From Profundicola chukchiensis (GTDB taxonomy: Bacteria > Bacteroidota > Bacteroidia > Flavobacteriales > Weeksellaceae): DNA of 64,000 nt. Below the pieces are notes generated by a model. The model ran no database searches. It was given only the letters and a program-made list of their open reading frames with translations, and had not been told where the DNA came from. Below are positions 55,631 to 64,000 of the stretch, one piece after another. Each line of letters begins with the position of its first letter. Within the stretch, counting starts at the first letter, position 1. Location: assembly GCF_029664245.1 (NCBI RefSeq), contig NZ_JANAIE010000010.1, positions 26,846 through 90,845 on the forward strand. The letters are read 5' to 3'. The position numbers were made by a program, and so were the translations under genes.

Positions 55631-56642
55631 AACTAAATATTAAATGATTAAACTCTTCTTCTTTGTCAATTTCAATTGAAATGGGAAGATAATATAAATT
55701 ATCCACAATCGAATACTCATGGCGTAATCTCATGTAGTCCTTTTCAGTGGTTAGAATAATTTTTTCTCCTTCGATTTGGTTGAAAGCCGTAACAATATCT
55801 CTTACATCATCTTCCTTAAACACATAGTGATCTGGGAAATTTAATTCTCTTACTTGATTAAAGTTAGCTTTTAAATAATCTATAAAAGGCTGTGGAGAAG
55901 CAATTCCTGTAATACTCAAAACATTCATATGTCTTGATTTCTCTAATGATATTGGAAACTCTCTATGCTCTAATTGATCGGCATATTTCACTCGTGAAAA
56001 GAAAATATGCTGCTTAGGTGTAGGTTTTAATTCCTTACGAATCTGCTTCTTTTCTTCCTCCGGTAAATCATCTGGACATTTGGTGACAATAATGATTTGA
56101 GCGCGCTTAGCATTACGTCTAGATTCTCTCAAATTACCTGCAGGCAATAAATAATCTTTGGTATAACGATGACTATAATCTGTCAAAACAATATTCATAT
56201 CAGATTTAAGCTTTCTGTGCTGAAATGCATCATCTAATACAACTGCATCTAACCTGAACAACTTAAACAACTCCTTGATAGATTGAACACGATCCTCTCC
56301 TACTGCAACAATAATTCTATTCTTGAATCGATTGAAAAATTGCATTGGCTCATCTCCCATCTCAGAAGCTGTGGAGTCATAATTAGCCACTCTAAAGCCT
56401 TTGGTACGCCTACCATAGCCTCGACTCAAGGATGCCACGCTATAGAAATTTCTTAAAATATCTAAAACATGCATCACATGAGGTGACTTACCTGTTCCAC
56501 CCACAGATAAATTACCAATTACGATAATCGGTTTGTTAAACTTCTTTGACGGCAATATGCCAGCACTATACATCGTGTTTCTAGTACCCGTAATAATCCA
56601 CCAAACAAGGGAAAAGGGTAACAATAATTTTCGCCAATTCAT
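55602..56642 (-). CDS. lpxK: tetraacyldisaccharide 4'-kinase
   Basis: The inner-membrane kinase that adds the 4'-phosphate to the lipid A precursor, 346 residues. The N-terminus is a hydrophobic stretch (LLLPFSLVWWIITGTRN, residues 5-21). The P-loop is VIGNLSVGGTGKSPHVMHVL near residues 40-59. Other hallmarks are LSRGYGRRTKGFRVAN near 74-89, MGDEPMQFFNRFKN, AVVLDDAFQHRKL near 133-145 and LTTEKDYMRL near the C-terminus. The 29-base overlap with the PNP gene marks an operon. It shows that the organism makes lipid A. Confidence 0.93.
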   Translation of the reverse strand: MNWRKLLLPFSLVWWIITGTRNTMYSAGILPSKKFNKPIIVIGNLSVGGTGKSPHVMHVLDILRNFYSVASLSRGYGRRTKGFRVANYDSTASEMGDEPMQFFNRFKNRIIVAVGEDRVQSIKELFKLFRLDAVVLDDAFQHRKLKSDMNIVLTDYSHRYTKDYLLPAGNLRESRRNAKRAQIIIVTKCPDDLPEEEKKQIRKELKPTPKQHIFFSRVKYADQLEHREFPISLEKSRHMNVLSITGIASPQPFIDYLKANFNQVRELNFPDHYVFKEDDVRDIVTAFNQIEGEKIILTTEKDYMRLRHEYSIVDNLYYLPISIEIDKEEEFNHLIFSYVQSFRSGN

Positions 56643-56716
56643 CCTGCAAAGATAATTGCCTTTCTATTTAAAATTATATCTTAGCAAAAGAGTTATTAAG
56701 ATAATTTTAATAAGTT

Positions 56717-57703
56717 TTGAACTTTACATCAATTCCCGACATATCTGCTGAAATTAGAGCTGGTAATTTAACGGCCCTAAGTCGTGCTATCACCTATGCA
56801 GAAAGCAAGAAAGAAGAACATCAACTATTTGCTCAGAAACTCATTCACGAGCTAATGCCCTACACCGGTAAAGCCAAGAGAATTGCTATTACTGGCGTTC
56901 CTGGTGCGGGTAAAAGTACATTTATAGAGTCTTTTGGTATGTTTTTAATTCGTCAGAACTTAAAAGTAGCAGTTTTGGCGGTAGATCCGAGCAGCTCTTT
57001 GTCAGGCGGAAGTATTTTGGGAGACAAAACCCGAATGGAAGATCTTTCTAAATCCGACCAAGCTTTTATTCGTCCAACTGCTACGGGCGGAAGTCTTGGT
57101 GGAATTACGGCGCGCACTTACGAAGCTGTACTTTTATGCGAAGCTGCCGGTTTTGATGTAATCCTGGTAGAAACAGTGGGTGTTGGTCAGTCCGAAACTC
57201 TAGTACACTATATCACAGATTTCTTTTTATTCCTTCAGGTTTCTGGTACTGGCGATGATTTACAAGGGATTAAACGTGGCATCATGGAAATGGCAGATGT
57301 TATTTTTCTTAATAAAACCGATTTATACGATCCAAAAATCGTTCAGGATACAAAAATGGATATGCATCGTTCACTGCAATTTCTGCCGTCAAAAGATTCA
57401 GGATGGAAACGTAAAATCCTTAAAGGAAGTGGTTTTGCAAATCTCGGTATCGACGAAGTTTGGGATAAAATATTGGAGTATTATCAATTAATCCAAAGCA
57501 ATGGATATTTTGAAAAAATGCGTCAAGAACAAAAACTATTGCGCATTGATGATTACTTAGAAGAATTAATTCTTAAGAAATTAAAGCAAAAAACGGTTCT
57601 TCAAAAGGAAATTGAGGATAATAGAGAAGCTTTAGAAAAAGATGAGGTTACGCCTTTTGAAATTGCACAAAAACTGATTGAAGATAACTTTCCGAGTCTA
57701 TGA
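56717..57703 (+). CDS. meaB: MeaB/ArgK family G-protein chaperone
   Basis: A 328-residue GTPase that loads and protects adenosylcobalamin-dependent mutases. Walker A is GVPGAGKSTFIESFG near residues 60-74. The switch and guanine-binding features are LAVDPSSSLSGGSILGDKTRM near 89-109, ETVGVGQSET near 155-164 and LNKTDLY near 196-202. The first ATG is far inside the domain, so the start is TTG at 56717, in frame just after a stop. The partner mutase is not in the window. It shares four bases with the next gene. Confidence 0.93.
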   Translation: MNFTSIPDISAEIRAGNLTALSRAITYAESKKEEHQLFAQKLIHELMPYTGKAKRIAITGVPGAGKSTFIESFGMFLIRQNLKVAVLAVDPSSSLSGGSILGDKTRMEDLSKSDQAFIRPTATGGSLGGITARTYEAVLLCEAAGFDVILVETVGVGQSETLVHYITDFFLFLQVSGTGDDLQGIKRGIMEMADVIFLNKTDLYDPKIVQDTKMDMHRSLQFLPSKDSGWKRKILKGSGFANLGIDEVWDKILEYYQLIQSNGYFEKMRQEQKLLRIDDYLEELILKKLKQKTVLQKEIEDNREALEKDEVTPFEIAQKLIEDNFPSL

Positions 57704-58560
57704 TGGAAGTTTTTCGGACTTTAGAAGATACATTTAACTTTAAAATCATTCAACATGAGCCACTTTCGGGTGGTAGCATTTCACAAGTTTATAAATTAAA
57801 CACCAATCAAGGAGATTTAGTTTTAAAATTAAATACGAGTGATAAAATTGATTTATTCTTAGCTGAAGAAATTGGTTTAAATACTTTAAGGAACACGCAA
57901 AGCTTTATTATTCCTGAAGTTCTTGGCATTGGTTCAATTGGGGGTTTCGCATATTTACTGATGGAATTCATTCCTTCGGGAAGGGCAAATTCTTCTACAT
58001 TTAAAGAGTTCGGAGAAAATTTGGCACATTTACATGCTCATCAAGCAGCAATGTTTGGTTTTGAATCTGATAACTGGGTTGGAACTTTAACACAAGTCAA
58101 TCAACCTGAAACTTCATGGTCACAGTTTTATTGGAAACATCGTATTCTTCCTCAATATCAATTAGCTGTTCAACAAAATTTAATTTCAAAAGATGAGATT
58201 CCTGAAGAAAAAGATTTTACACAAGTTATTGAAAATGAATTTATTAAAACTAAATCTTCTTTGATTCATGGAGATTTATGGAATGGAAACTATATCATTA
58301 ATGCTGAAGGGAAAATTGCTTTAATAGATCCAGCTGTTTACTACGGACATCCAATGATGGATATTGGGATGGCCAAGTTATTTGGTGGTTTTGATGAGGA
58401 ATTCTTTGAAGCCTATCGAGAAAACACAGAAGATACATCAAACTGGGACACTCAAATAGAACTAGCGCAATATTATTATTTATTAATTCATCTTAATATA
58501 TTTGGTAGAAGTTACTTGCCACAAGTTCAACACATCAAAGAAAAATATTTCAATGGATAA
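57700..58560 (+). CDS. fructosamine kinase family protein
   Basis: A 286-residue kinase-fold protein of the fructosamine-3-kinase/ketosamine kinase family. EPLSGGSISQVYKLN near residues 20-34 is the nucleotide loop, DLVLKLNTS the Lys strand, LAHLHAHQAAMFGFESDNWVG near 106-126 the family-specific segment, LIHGDLWNGNYI near 189-200 the catalytic loop with Asp, and ALIDPAVYYGH near 207-217 the metal Asp. It probably deglycates sugar-modified amines. The start overlaps the meaB stop (ATGA) and the end overlaps the App1-like gene, so it is the middle gene of a tight operon. Confidence 0.92.
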   Translation: MMEVFRTLEDTFNFKIIQHEPLSGGSISQVYKLNTNQGDLVLKLNTSDKIDLFLAEEIGLNTLRNTQSFIIPEVLGIGSIGGFAYLLMEFIPSGRANSSTFKEFGENLAHLHAHQAAMFGFESDNWVGTLTQVNQPETSWSQFYWKHRILPQYQLAVQQNLISKDEIPEEKDFTQVIENEFIKTKSSLIHGDLWNGNYIINAEGKIALIDPAVYYGHPMMDIGMAKLFGGFDEEFFEAYRENTEDTSNWDTQIELAQYYYLLIHLNIFGRSYLPQVQHIKEKYFNG

Positions 58561-59593
58561 GTTTTTAAAAAAATCATGGTTCGAGGTAAAATCTTTTGCC
58601 AAAGAGTTGTTCGACGAAGATCCTATGAGGATTCGACCTTACCTCTCCTACGCCAATCAGCACAAAATCCATATCAAAGGACGTGTTCTGGAAGATGAAA
58701 GAATCATTGAAATGGAAGAAAATTCCACGCTAGATAATCTGATTAATAATCTCAAGAGTTTTGCCTCCGATGAAGCAAAATTTGCCAAAGTGATTATTAC
58801 TTATCAAGAACAGATCATTGAAACTTATACCGACGACGATGGTTATTTTGAAGTTGAATTGGATATCGAACAAGAACCAACGGATGGTGAGTTTCTGGAA
58901 TGGGATTCTGCACATATTATGACACCCAACTTCAAGAATGAAAAAGGTGAAACTGTAGAAAACACCATTGGAATCCTATTGCCGCATCGCGACACCGAAC
59001 ATGTCATTGTGTCGGATATTGATGACACAGTTCTGGTAACCAACGTTAATTCGTTTTTAAAGCTTAAAATGCTGTATAATACTTTGTTTAAAAATGTTCA
59101 TACGCGTATGCCTTTTGAGGATATTTCTGAGGTTTTACATACTTTAAGCTTAAACAAAGAAGGTAAAAAAGTCAACCCAATTTTCTATTTAAGCAATAGC
59201 CCGTGGAACCTATATGACATGTTGCACAACTTCTTAAAACTTGAAAACATACCAATGGGACCTCTATTTTTAAGAGACTTTGGATTAAAATTTGGGGATG
59301 AATTGAAAGCCTTTAGAAATCACAAAATGAATACCTTAGAGCATTTATTAGAATTCTATAAGGAACAAAATTTTATCTTAATTGGAGATGCTACAGAAAG
59401 TGATACCGATATTTATTTAGAGCTTTTTACCAAATACAGCAACCGAATCGATCATATATATATTCGAGGCGATAAAGCCAAGAAAAACGCTCGTGTATTG
59501 GAAATGATTGAAAAGCATCCAGAAGCGCCAATTCATTTAATTGAACATTCGTCTGACATCCTTAAATTTCAAGAAAAAAAGCATACACACTAG
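58553..59593 (+). CDS. App1-like phosphatase domain protein (DUF2183)
   Basis: A 346-residue protein from the ATG at 58553. The C-terminal half (about 160-340) is the App1/DUF2183 HAD-like phosphatidate phosphatase domain: VIVSDIDDTVLVTNVNSFLK near residues 152-171 with the nucleophile Asp, YLSNSPWNLYDM near 209-220, FGLKFGDE near 242-249, and LIGDATESDTDIY near 278-290 as the last acidic motif. The first 140 residues form a beta-rich domain. A longer start at 58502 overlaps the kinase gene by 59 bases; the ATG at 58553 fits the domain better. The lipid substrate is inferred. Confidence 0.9.
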   Translation: MDKFLKKSWFEVKSFAKELFDEDPMRIRPYLSYANQHKIHIKGRVLEDERIIEMEENSTLDNLINNLKSFASDEAKFAKVIITYQEQIIETYTDDDGYFEVELDIEQEPTDGEFLEWDSAHIMTPNFKNEKGETVENTIGILLPHRDTEHVIVSDIDDTVLVTNVNSFLKLKMLYNTLFKNVHTRMPFEDISEVLHTLSLNKEGKKVNPIFYLSNSPWNLYDMLHNFLKLENIPMGPLFLRDFGLKFGDELKAFRNHKMNTLEHLLEFYKEQNFILIGDATESDTDIYLELFTKYSNRIDHIYIRGDKAKKNARVLEMIEKHPEAPIHLIEHSSDILKFQEKKHTH

Positions 59594-59612
59594 ATTAATG
59601 GTATAGAAATTG

Positions 59613-59620
59613 TAACTTTG
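59613..59620 (+). promoter_or_regulatory. -7 element of ssrA
   Basis: TAACTTTG fits the TAnnTTTG consensus and lies 41 bases before the mature tmRNA 5' end. A small CCAC-aaag-GTGG hairpin sits in the leader between them. Confidence 0.5.
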
Positions 59621-59661
59621 CATGCTGATCCACAAAGGTGGAAGAAGTTCATTGAACAAAA

Positions 59662-60061
59662 GGGGTCGACTGGTTTAGACAGCAAGCCGAATTAGTAGAT
59701 AAGCATGTCGTGAAACGTTATGCACTCACGCTAAACAGACATTTCAACTTTTTAACTGGCAACAACAATTACGCTTTAGCGGCCTAATCGACTGAATTAT
59801 AGTAAGTCTTGGCGTTATCCCTACAAGGTAGGGACGTTAAATGTCCTACGGACGCCCGCTCACCGTGGCTTCCGAATCTAGGGCACAGAAATACGGAGAT
59901 AGAATAAAAGGAGTTCCGACTTTTATTCGAAATTTTTGGAACTAAGGTGTTAGCCAGGGTGTCTTTACCCAAGCTGCACACGAAAATTAAAGAAAAGACT
60001 AAACATGTAGAAGGTTTATTACTTCCTTGTTTGGACGCGGGTTCGAATCCCGCCGACTCCA
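59662..60061 (+). ncRNA. ssrA: transfer-messenger RNA (tmRNA)
   Basis: The 5' end GGGGTCGAC (59662-59670) pairs with the 3' CGACTCC (60054-60060, one G-T wobble), and the tRNA-like T arm GGGTTCGAATCCC lies at about 60040-60052. The tag frame is GGC AAC AAC AAT TAC GCT TTA GCG GCC TAA at 59758-59787, giving the tag (A)GNNNYALAA, close to other Bacteroidota tags. Pseudoknot arms lie between the tag and the T arm. The CCA is not encoded, so it is added later. It rescues stalled ribosomes with SmpB. The 3' end is a typical integration site for genomic islands. Confidence 0.95.
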
Positions 60062-60095
60062 CAATTTCAACTCATTATCAAAGAGTTACAATTAT

Positions 60096-60140
60096 TACAC
60101 CCACTTTTACACCCAGTTTTGGTAAAAGTGGGTGTTTTTG
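60096..60140 (+). terminator. hairpin and repeated TACACCCA motifs next to ssrA
   Basis: ACACCCACTTTTAC (60097-60110) pairs perfectly with GTAAAAGTGGGTGT (60122-60135), with a T run, giving a strong terminator for ssrA. TACACCCA occurs twice in tandem (60096 and 60108) and once inverted, a pattern also expected for integrase arm sites. Confidence 0.75.
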
Positions 60141-60216
60141 TTTCGATAAAAATAATTTACACTTATATTCAAGTTATTTAATCTACAATTCATGATTTCA
60201 TGAATAGAAATGTTTA

Positions 60217-62724
60217 TTACTTTAAATCTTTGATAGCATTCTGTAAAGCATTTTCAAATCTAGGTAAATATTCAACGATGAATTGATTCATCTTTTCCCA
60301 ATCGTTTTCATCATACAAACTTACGTCCGTCATTTCATATTTTATACGACTCATCTTATGCTCAGCTAATTCTTCCCATTCTAAAGGTCTTCCAAAAGCT
60401 TCTTCTATACTCTCTTTTTTGCTGAGAAGTTGATTAAAGTAACGCTTATTCTTTGCTTTCTCTGAACTAGAAATGCCTAGTTCTATTCTTACATATTTAC
60501 CTGTAATTACTAATGTATATCTTAATCCACTGATACCAGCACCTGCACTTAACCAATGATCCTTAGTAGGGTTAACATTATTATATAAATCTGTATTATT
60601 TATTTGCGGTAATAATTGCTTCCAATACGTTTTTCTAACCGTGTACCTATTTGGAACTGAACCTATAGGGTTATCGCTATCAGCGTATTTTATAATAAGA
60701 TCATCTTCCATTTCAAATAATGTAAGAAGTCTTTTAAGAATACTAAACTTTGAATTACTATCTATATTAGCTTCTACGTAATAACCGCTTAATACCTCTT
60801 GTGCAGATCTAAAATCAGAGGGATTTCTAGTAATTTTGAACGTATCTATAGCCCCTAATAATAGTTGTGCGTTTTTCTCGTATAGCTTTTCAATAATATA
60901 ATAGTACATTCGAGAAATTATCTCTTCATCAACTTTTGTATTTTCAAAAATAAAATACTCTAATTTTTTGTAGGTAGGTGAATCTGCTTCAAAGATATTT
61001 TGTTCTTCTGTATTTTCTGAAACTGGTATAACTACATCTGGGTATTCCCATATCTTTAAAAACCTATCATATATTATATCGAATCGCTCCTCGTAATTAG
61101 CTATATCCCAACTATCAATAGATCTTAAAAAATCATTGAGCCAAAGCCTACTATAGATATACCCCTGTTCTGCACCATGTCGGTTCATTTCTTTTTTAGC
61201 AGAAAAAGACTTGTTTCCTAATGCTCCATTGTTACCCGACAGGGTAAGGTTAGCAATCGTGTTAATATACTTTTCTTTAAACAAGAAGTAGTCATCTGGG
61301 GTTATATCTTTAGACCATTCTTCGTTTGGATTTTGAGGGAAAATATGCTCAACCGTAATTTTATCATTAGAAGTATCTACATGTTCACGATTATTAAAAT
61401 TCTCTAATAATTCGAACATATAGTTTCTATTTTTTGACTGAATATTATAAAGGTCTTTATCCTTTAAAGCCGTTTTTAAATCCTCATCTGTCGGAAATTT
61501 AGCACTTCCTCGTTTTGTAACTAGAGCTAATGCGATTGAATCATAATATTCCTCCGTATCTACTTCTGAATACAATGTCATAAAGATTTTATTCAGTGCA
61601 TTGGTAGGTAGTCCAACTACAAACCTTCTCCAAGTATAGGTCTGAATAAGTTTTAAAACTTTAATTAATTCTTCATTTGTAATCAATCCATTATCAGCAT
61701 CTTCAAAGACCTGCAATAGAAATGGGTACGCAACATTAATTTCTAAACGTGAAATGTATTCTAACTCTCTTCTTAAGTTAGGATCTTGTACCGTAGACGG
61801 ATTTATAAATTTCTTGTAATGTGTAGAAAGTGATTTTATATTTTCTAGCTCCTGGTGATAGGCTTCATCTTTTATAGCATATAATTTCTTGAACTCTAGA
61901 TAAACCTTACTTTTATTAGGAATCTTTTTGTTTCGCAGGGTTAGATAATCTCGAATATAATCAGAAACCTTAGATTTTTGTTTTATTAAATCACGAGCAT
62001 TTTCCTCGATGGGATTCCATATTTGTTCAAATACTTTATGCTGACTTTTTGGATCTAAGTCCATTAGAATATAATTTCTAATCAAGTCCGATTGAGATAA
62101 ATCTAATCCTGTTGAGTTTAAACTCTCAAAAATTCTTTGTGGATCATCTTTACCTCTTTCTAATGATATTTCAACAAATATCAATCGTTTTAAACCATTA
62201 AGTATCGTGTGAAAACTATCCTTAGTAATGGCTAATTTGAAAAAATTAAAGTTCTCGATAACGTTAGAATACTTCCCAAATTCATTTTCTGTACCATGTA
62301 ATATAGCTTTAAATGCTAATGAATTGGTATCGGTCTGCTTTAACTTTAATTTACTTGACTCCTTTTGCACATATTGATTTATTAAGTACATATTATGCAA
62401 CATATCGGCTTCTTGCTGCATAGCATTCTCCTTTGCAAAACGATATAAGGCTACATACAAAATATTGATTGTGGTGAGTCTTTGTTGACCGTCTATGATA
62501 ACCAGTTCTTTTACCTCACTTGTACTATAAGTTCCTTCATGAATAAAAACAATACTACCAATAAAATGCGTTCCTCTATTTTCTTTTTCTACAGCAATTA
62601 TATCATTGAGTAGCTCTTTACATTCACTATTCGTCCAATCATAATTACGTTGATACACTGGAATTACAAATTGCACATTTGGAGCTTGTAAAAAAGTATT
62701 AATAGGTAGTTCGTTTGCTTTCAT
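60217..62724 (-). CDS. DUF262-DUF1524 protein with DUF4268-like C-terminus (GmrSD-like)
   Basis: An 835-residue protein of the kind found in defence islands. The N-terminal DUF262 (GmrS-like) domain runs to about residue 220: VYQRNYDWTNSECKELL near 23-39, VIIDGQQRLTTI near 75-86, and FESLNSTGLDLSQSDLIRNY near 199-218. DGQQR is the predicted nucleotide-processing motif. The DUF1524 HNH-type nuclease region has ITVEHIFPQNP near 456-466 and ANLTLSGNNGALGNKSF near 491-507. The tail (about 690-835) resembles DUF4268. This DUF262-DUF1524 set is shared with GmrSD type IV restriction enzymes that cut modified phage DNA. It follows an hsdR gene on the same strand. Confidence 0.88.
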   Translation of the reverse strand: MKANELPINTFLQAPNVQFVIPVYQRNYDWTNSECKELLNDIIAVEKENRGTHFIGSIVFIHEGTYSTSEVKELVIIDGQQRLTTINILYVALYRFAKENAMQQEADMLHNMYLINQYVQKESSKLKLKQTDTNSLAFKAILHGTENEFGKYSNVIENFNFFKLAITKDSFHTILNGLKRLIFVEISLERGKDDPQRIFESLNSTGLDLSQSDLIRNYILMDLDPKSQHKVFEQIWNPIEENARDLIKQKSKVSDYIRDYLTLRNKKIPNKSKVYLEFKKLYAIKDEAYHQELENIKSLSTHYKKFINPSTVQDPNLRRELEYISRLEINVAYPFLLQVFEDADNGLITNEELIKVLKLIQTYTWRRFVVGLPTNALNKIFMTLYSEVDTEEYYDSIALALVTKRGSAKFPTDEDLKTALKDKDLYNIQSKNRNYMFELLENFNNREHVDTSNDKITVEHIFPQNPNEEWSKDITPDDYFLFKEKYINTIANLTLSGNNGALGNKSFSAKKEMNRHGAEQGYIYSRLWLNDFLRSIDSWDIANYEERFDIIYDRFLKIWEYPDVVIPVSENTEEQNIFEADSPTYKKLEYFIFENTKVDEEIISRMYYYIIEKLYEKNAQLLLGAIDTFKITRNPSDFRSAQEVLSGYYVEANIDSNSKFSILKRLLTLFEMEDDLIIKYADSDNPIGSVPNRYTVRKTYWKQLLPQINNTDLYNNVNPTKDHWLSAGAGISGLRYTLVITGKYVRIELGISSSEKAKNKRYFNQLLSKKESIEEAFGRPLEWEELAEHKMSRIKYEMTDVSLYDENDWEKMNQFIVEYLPRFENALQNAIKDLK

Positions 62725-62837
62725 AGTTTTGTTTTCGGTTTTTTATGCTTAATAAGGGGTTAGTTTTAACATGGGTATTCTTTGCAGAAAAGCTTAGCAC
62801 TTATTGCCTAGTGTCACACAAATTATACTCACTCCTC

Positions 62838-64000
62838 CTATCCAATATTACTATTCACGTTATCGATAATGGATACTATCTCTCGTACTTTACTATCATC
62901 AAACAATCCAATGATGCCGTTGTCGCTGGCTTCATTAAATGGTGGCTGAGTTAGTAGTTTTTTGTCTAAAGTTCCATTACGATTTAGATAGTTAATCAAG
63001 GTTTGAATAAAAGTAATTTGTACTGGTTTTAAGTTTTTATCTTCAATGAAGTTAGAAAACAACTGATTTACTGTTTCTATATCCAGTCCAACTATACTTC
63101 TAATAAACTTGCCCAATGGTTGCTCACCATATTCTCTTTCATATTCTTCTTTGGTTCCTAGCTCTTCGTTGAATAAAAAAGATTCTAACAGCTCCAACTC
63201 CATAGGCGTAATTGGAATGTTTTTATGAAGTTTATCAATCACCAAGTGTGACTTGTTTTTTCTAATAAAGGCTTCTACTCTATCTCTATAACTCCTTAGT
63301 TTGGTATAGGCAGGCATAATGTCCACTTCTTCCACTTTGCTCATTTGTATTTCATCGGCAAAGTCTGTGTAGACTGTTTTTACTTCTTCCCTTTCTATAA
63401 ATTTTAGTAAATCTCTTAATTCTATGCGAATGTCTTCTATTACATTCACATTGGTATTTTCCCAAAATTCAACTTCTTGAATTTGTTTTATTAGCTCTAA
63501 CTTCTCCTTGACTTTGGGTACATTTCTTTTCTTGATAAGATTGTTCCCAATGTTATAGATTTGTCTTACATAGCCTTCTTCTTTACTTTTATCACCCGAT
63601 AATTTGACTAATTGAAAATTAAGGGCTAACAAGTCAAATCTTTTAGCTAACTCATCTCCAGTTTCGTTGTAAGGCGCTAATCCTGATAAGTTTTCGCTAA
63701 GATCGTGAACATCGGTTGCACTGATATTATCCCATCTTTCTCTGCTTTTAAAATCCTTTACCATGCGCCAATGCTTTCTAACTTCAAACCTCTTTTCGTC
63801 TAGGTTCGAAATCATTTCATGCAATTGGTTGGTGTAAGATTCTGCCAATTCATCTTCCTCTGGTGTTGAATCCCCATTTTCACGAATGGCCATAACTATA
63901 TTAAGCTTGGCATCAAATATTTTCTGGGATAAGGTCTTAGAAGTGTGAGCTTGAATTCCGTCTGGGAATTCATTGAAAAAAGCAAAATTATCACAAATAT
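62838..64000 (-). CDS. hsdR: type I restriction enzyme R subunit, C-terminal part (partial)
   Basis: The frame is open to the right edge; the first visible residues are ICDNFAFFNEFPDGIQ. It contains LSQKIFDAKLNIVMAIREN and continues as a helical domain with LPxxPLGKFIRSIVGLD-type ending near 63100, which matches the EcoEI-type HsdR C-terminal region. The helicase and nuclease parts lie beyond the window. In such enzymes HsdR moves DNA and cuts it with HsdM and HsdS. A shorter start at 63893 is only an internal Met. hsdM and hsdS should lie outside the window on the same strand. Confidence 0.88.
   Translation of the reverse strand, partial: ICDNFAFFNEFPDGIQAHTSKTLSQKIFDAKLNIVMAIRENGDSTPEEDELAESYTNQLHEMISNLDEKRFEVRKHWRMVKDFKSRERWDNISATDVHDLSENLSGLAPYNETGDELAKRFDLLALNFQLVKLSGDKSKEEGYVRQIYNIGNNLIKKRNVPKVKEKLELIKQIQEVEFWENTNVNVIEDIRIELRDLLKFIEREEVKTVYTDFADEIQMSKVEEVDIMPAYTKLRSYRDRVEAFIRKNKSHLVIDKLHKNIPITPMELELLESFLFNEELGTKEEYEREYGEQPLGKFIRSIVGLDIETVNQLFSNFIEDKNLKPVQITFIQTLINYLNRNGTLDKKLLTQPPFNEASDNGIIGLFDDSKVREIVSIIDNVNSNIG

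Noticed and set aside
59784..60195. Open frames on both strands across the 3' part of ssrA
   Set aside because: The region is explained by tmRNA structure and its terminator; neither frame has a promoter or protein-like composition.
1..64000. CRISPR arrays, tRNA and rRNA genes, insertion sequences
   Set aside because: No regularly spaced repeats, cloverleaf patterns (other than in ssrA), rRNA stretches or transposase genes were seen on either strand.

Overview
This window is AT-rich chromosomal DNA from a member of the Bacteroidota, most likely a marine or aquatic flavobacterium (Flavobacteriales; family not resolved). The evidence is sigma-A promoters of the Bacteroidota type (TAnnTTTG at -7), two proteins with type IX secretion C-terminal sorting domains, a tmRNA with a GNNNYALAA tag, a membrane pyrophosphatase with features of the flavobacterial type, and A-rich leaders without Shine-Dalgarno sites. 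No tRNA, rRNA, insertion sequence or CRISPR array was found.

Most of the window (1-59660) is core housekeeping sequence in short transcription units separated by good hairpin terminators. Positions 1-11550 hold the start of a surface protein, aspA, a flavin reductase, a DUF1015-yggS pair, an oligopeptide-binding lipoprotein, two hypothetical proteins, rocD, a small acetyltransferase, a pirin and dinB. Positions 11551-24454 hold a lysine-catabolic pair (aminoadipate-semialdehyde dehydrogenase and lysine 6-transaminase), a tandem pair of outer-membrane barrel proteins of which one is frameshifted, an Fe-S protein, a pyrophosphatase fused to an OmpA domain, fhs and an aldo/keto reductase. Positions 24455-45964 hold several peptidases (M24, M17, M14, M1), a deoxynucleoside kinase, fumarylacetoacetase, uvrA, a YugP-type protease, a small XRE regulator, L-serine dehydratase and mtaB. 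Positions 45965-59600 hold dnaN, pheT, aspS, a type-B-sorted surface protein, an NlpC/P60 lipoprotein, a universal stress protein, a PNP-lpxK operon and a meaB-kinase-App1 operon.

The metabolic theme is protein and amino acid use. There is an oligopeptide receptor, a sorted M1 aminopeptidase, cytosolic M17, M24 and M14 peptidases, and enzymes that break down aspartate, ornithine, lysine, serine and tyrosine.

From the 3' end of ssrA (60061) to the end of the window the content changes to defence genes, all on the minus strand: a DUF262-DUF1524 protein with a DUF4268-like tail, preceded by the C-terminal part of an EcoEI-type HsdR that runs off the window. The ssrA 3' end is a classic integration site, and repeated TACACCCA motifs lie beside it, so this is probably the edge of a genomic island. 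Other points worth a look are the pyrophosphatase-OmpA fusion, a dispersed structured repeat in two inverted copies, a frameshift in the signal peptide of a duplicated barrel gene, a long imperfect palindrome over the uvrA promoter, a decayed gene between the dNK gene and pepA, and operator-like palindromes around the XRE regulator.
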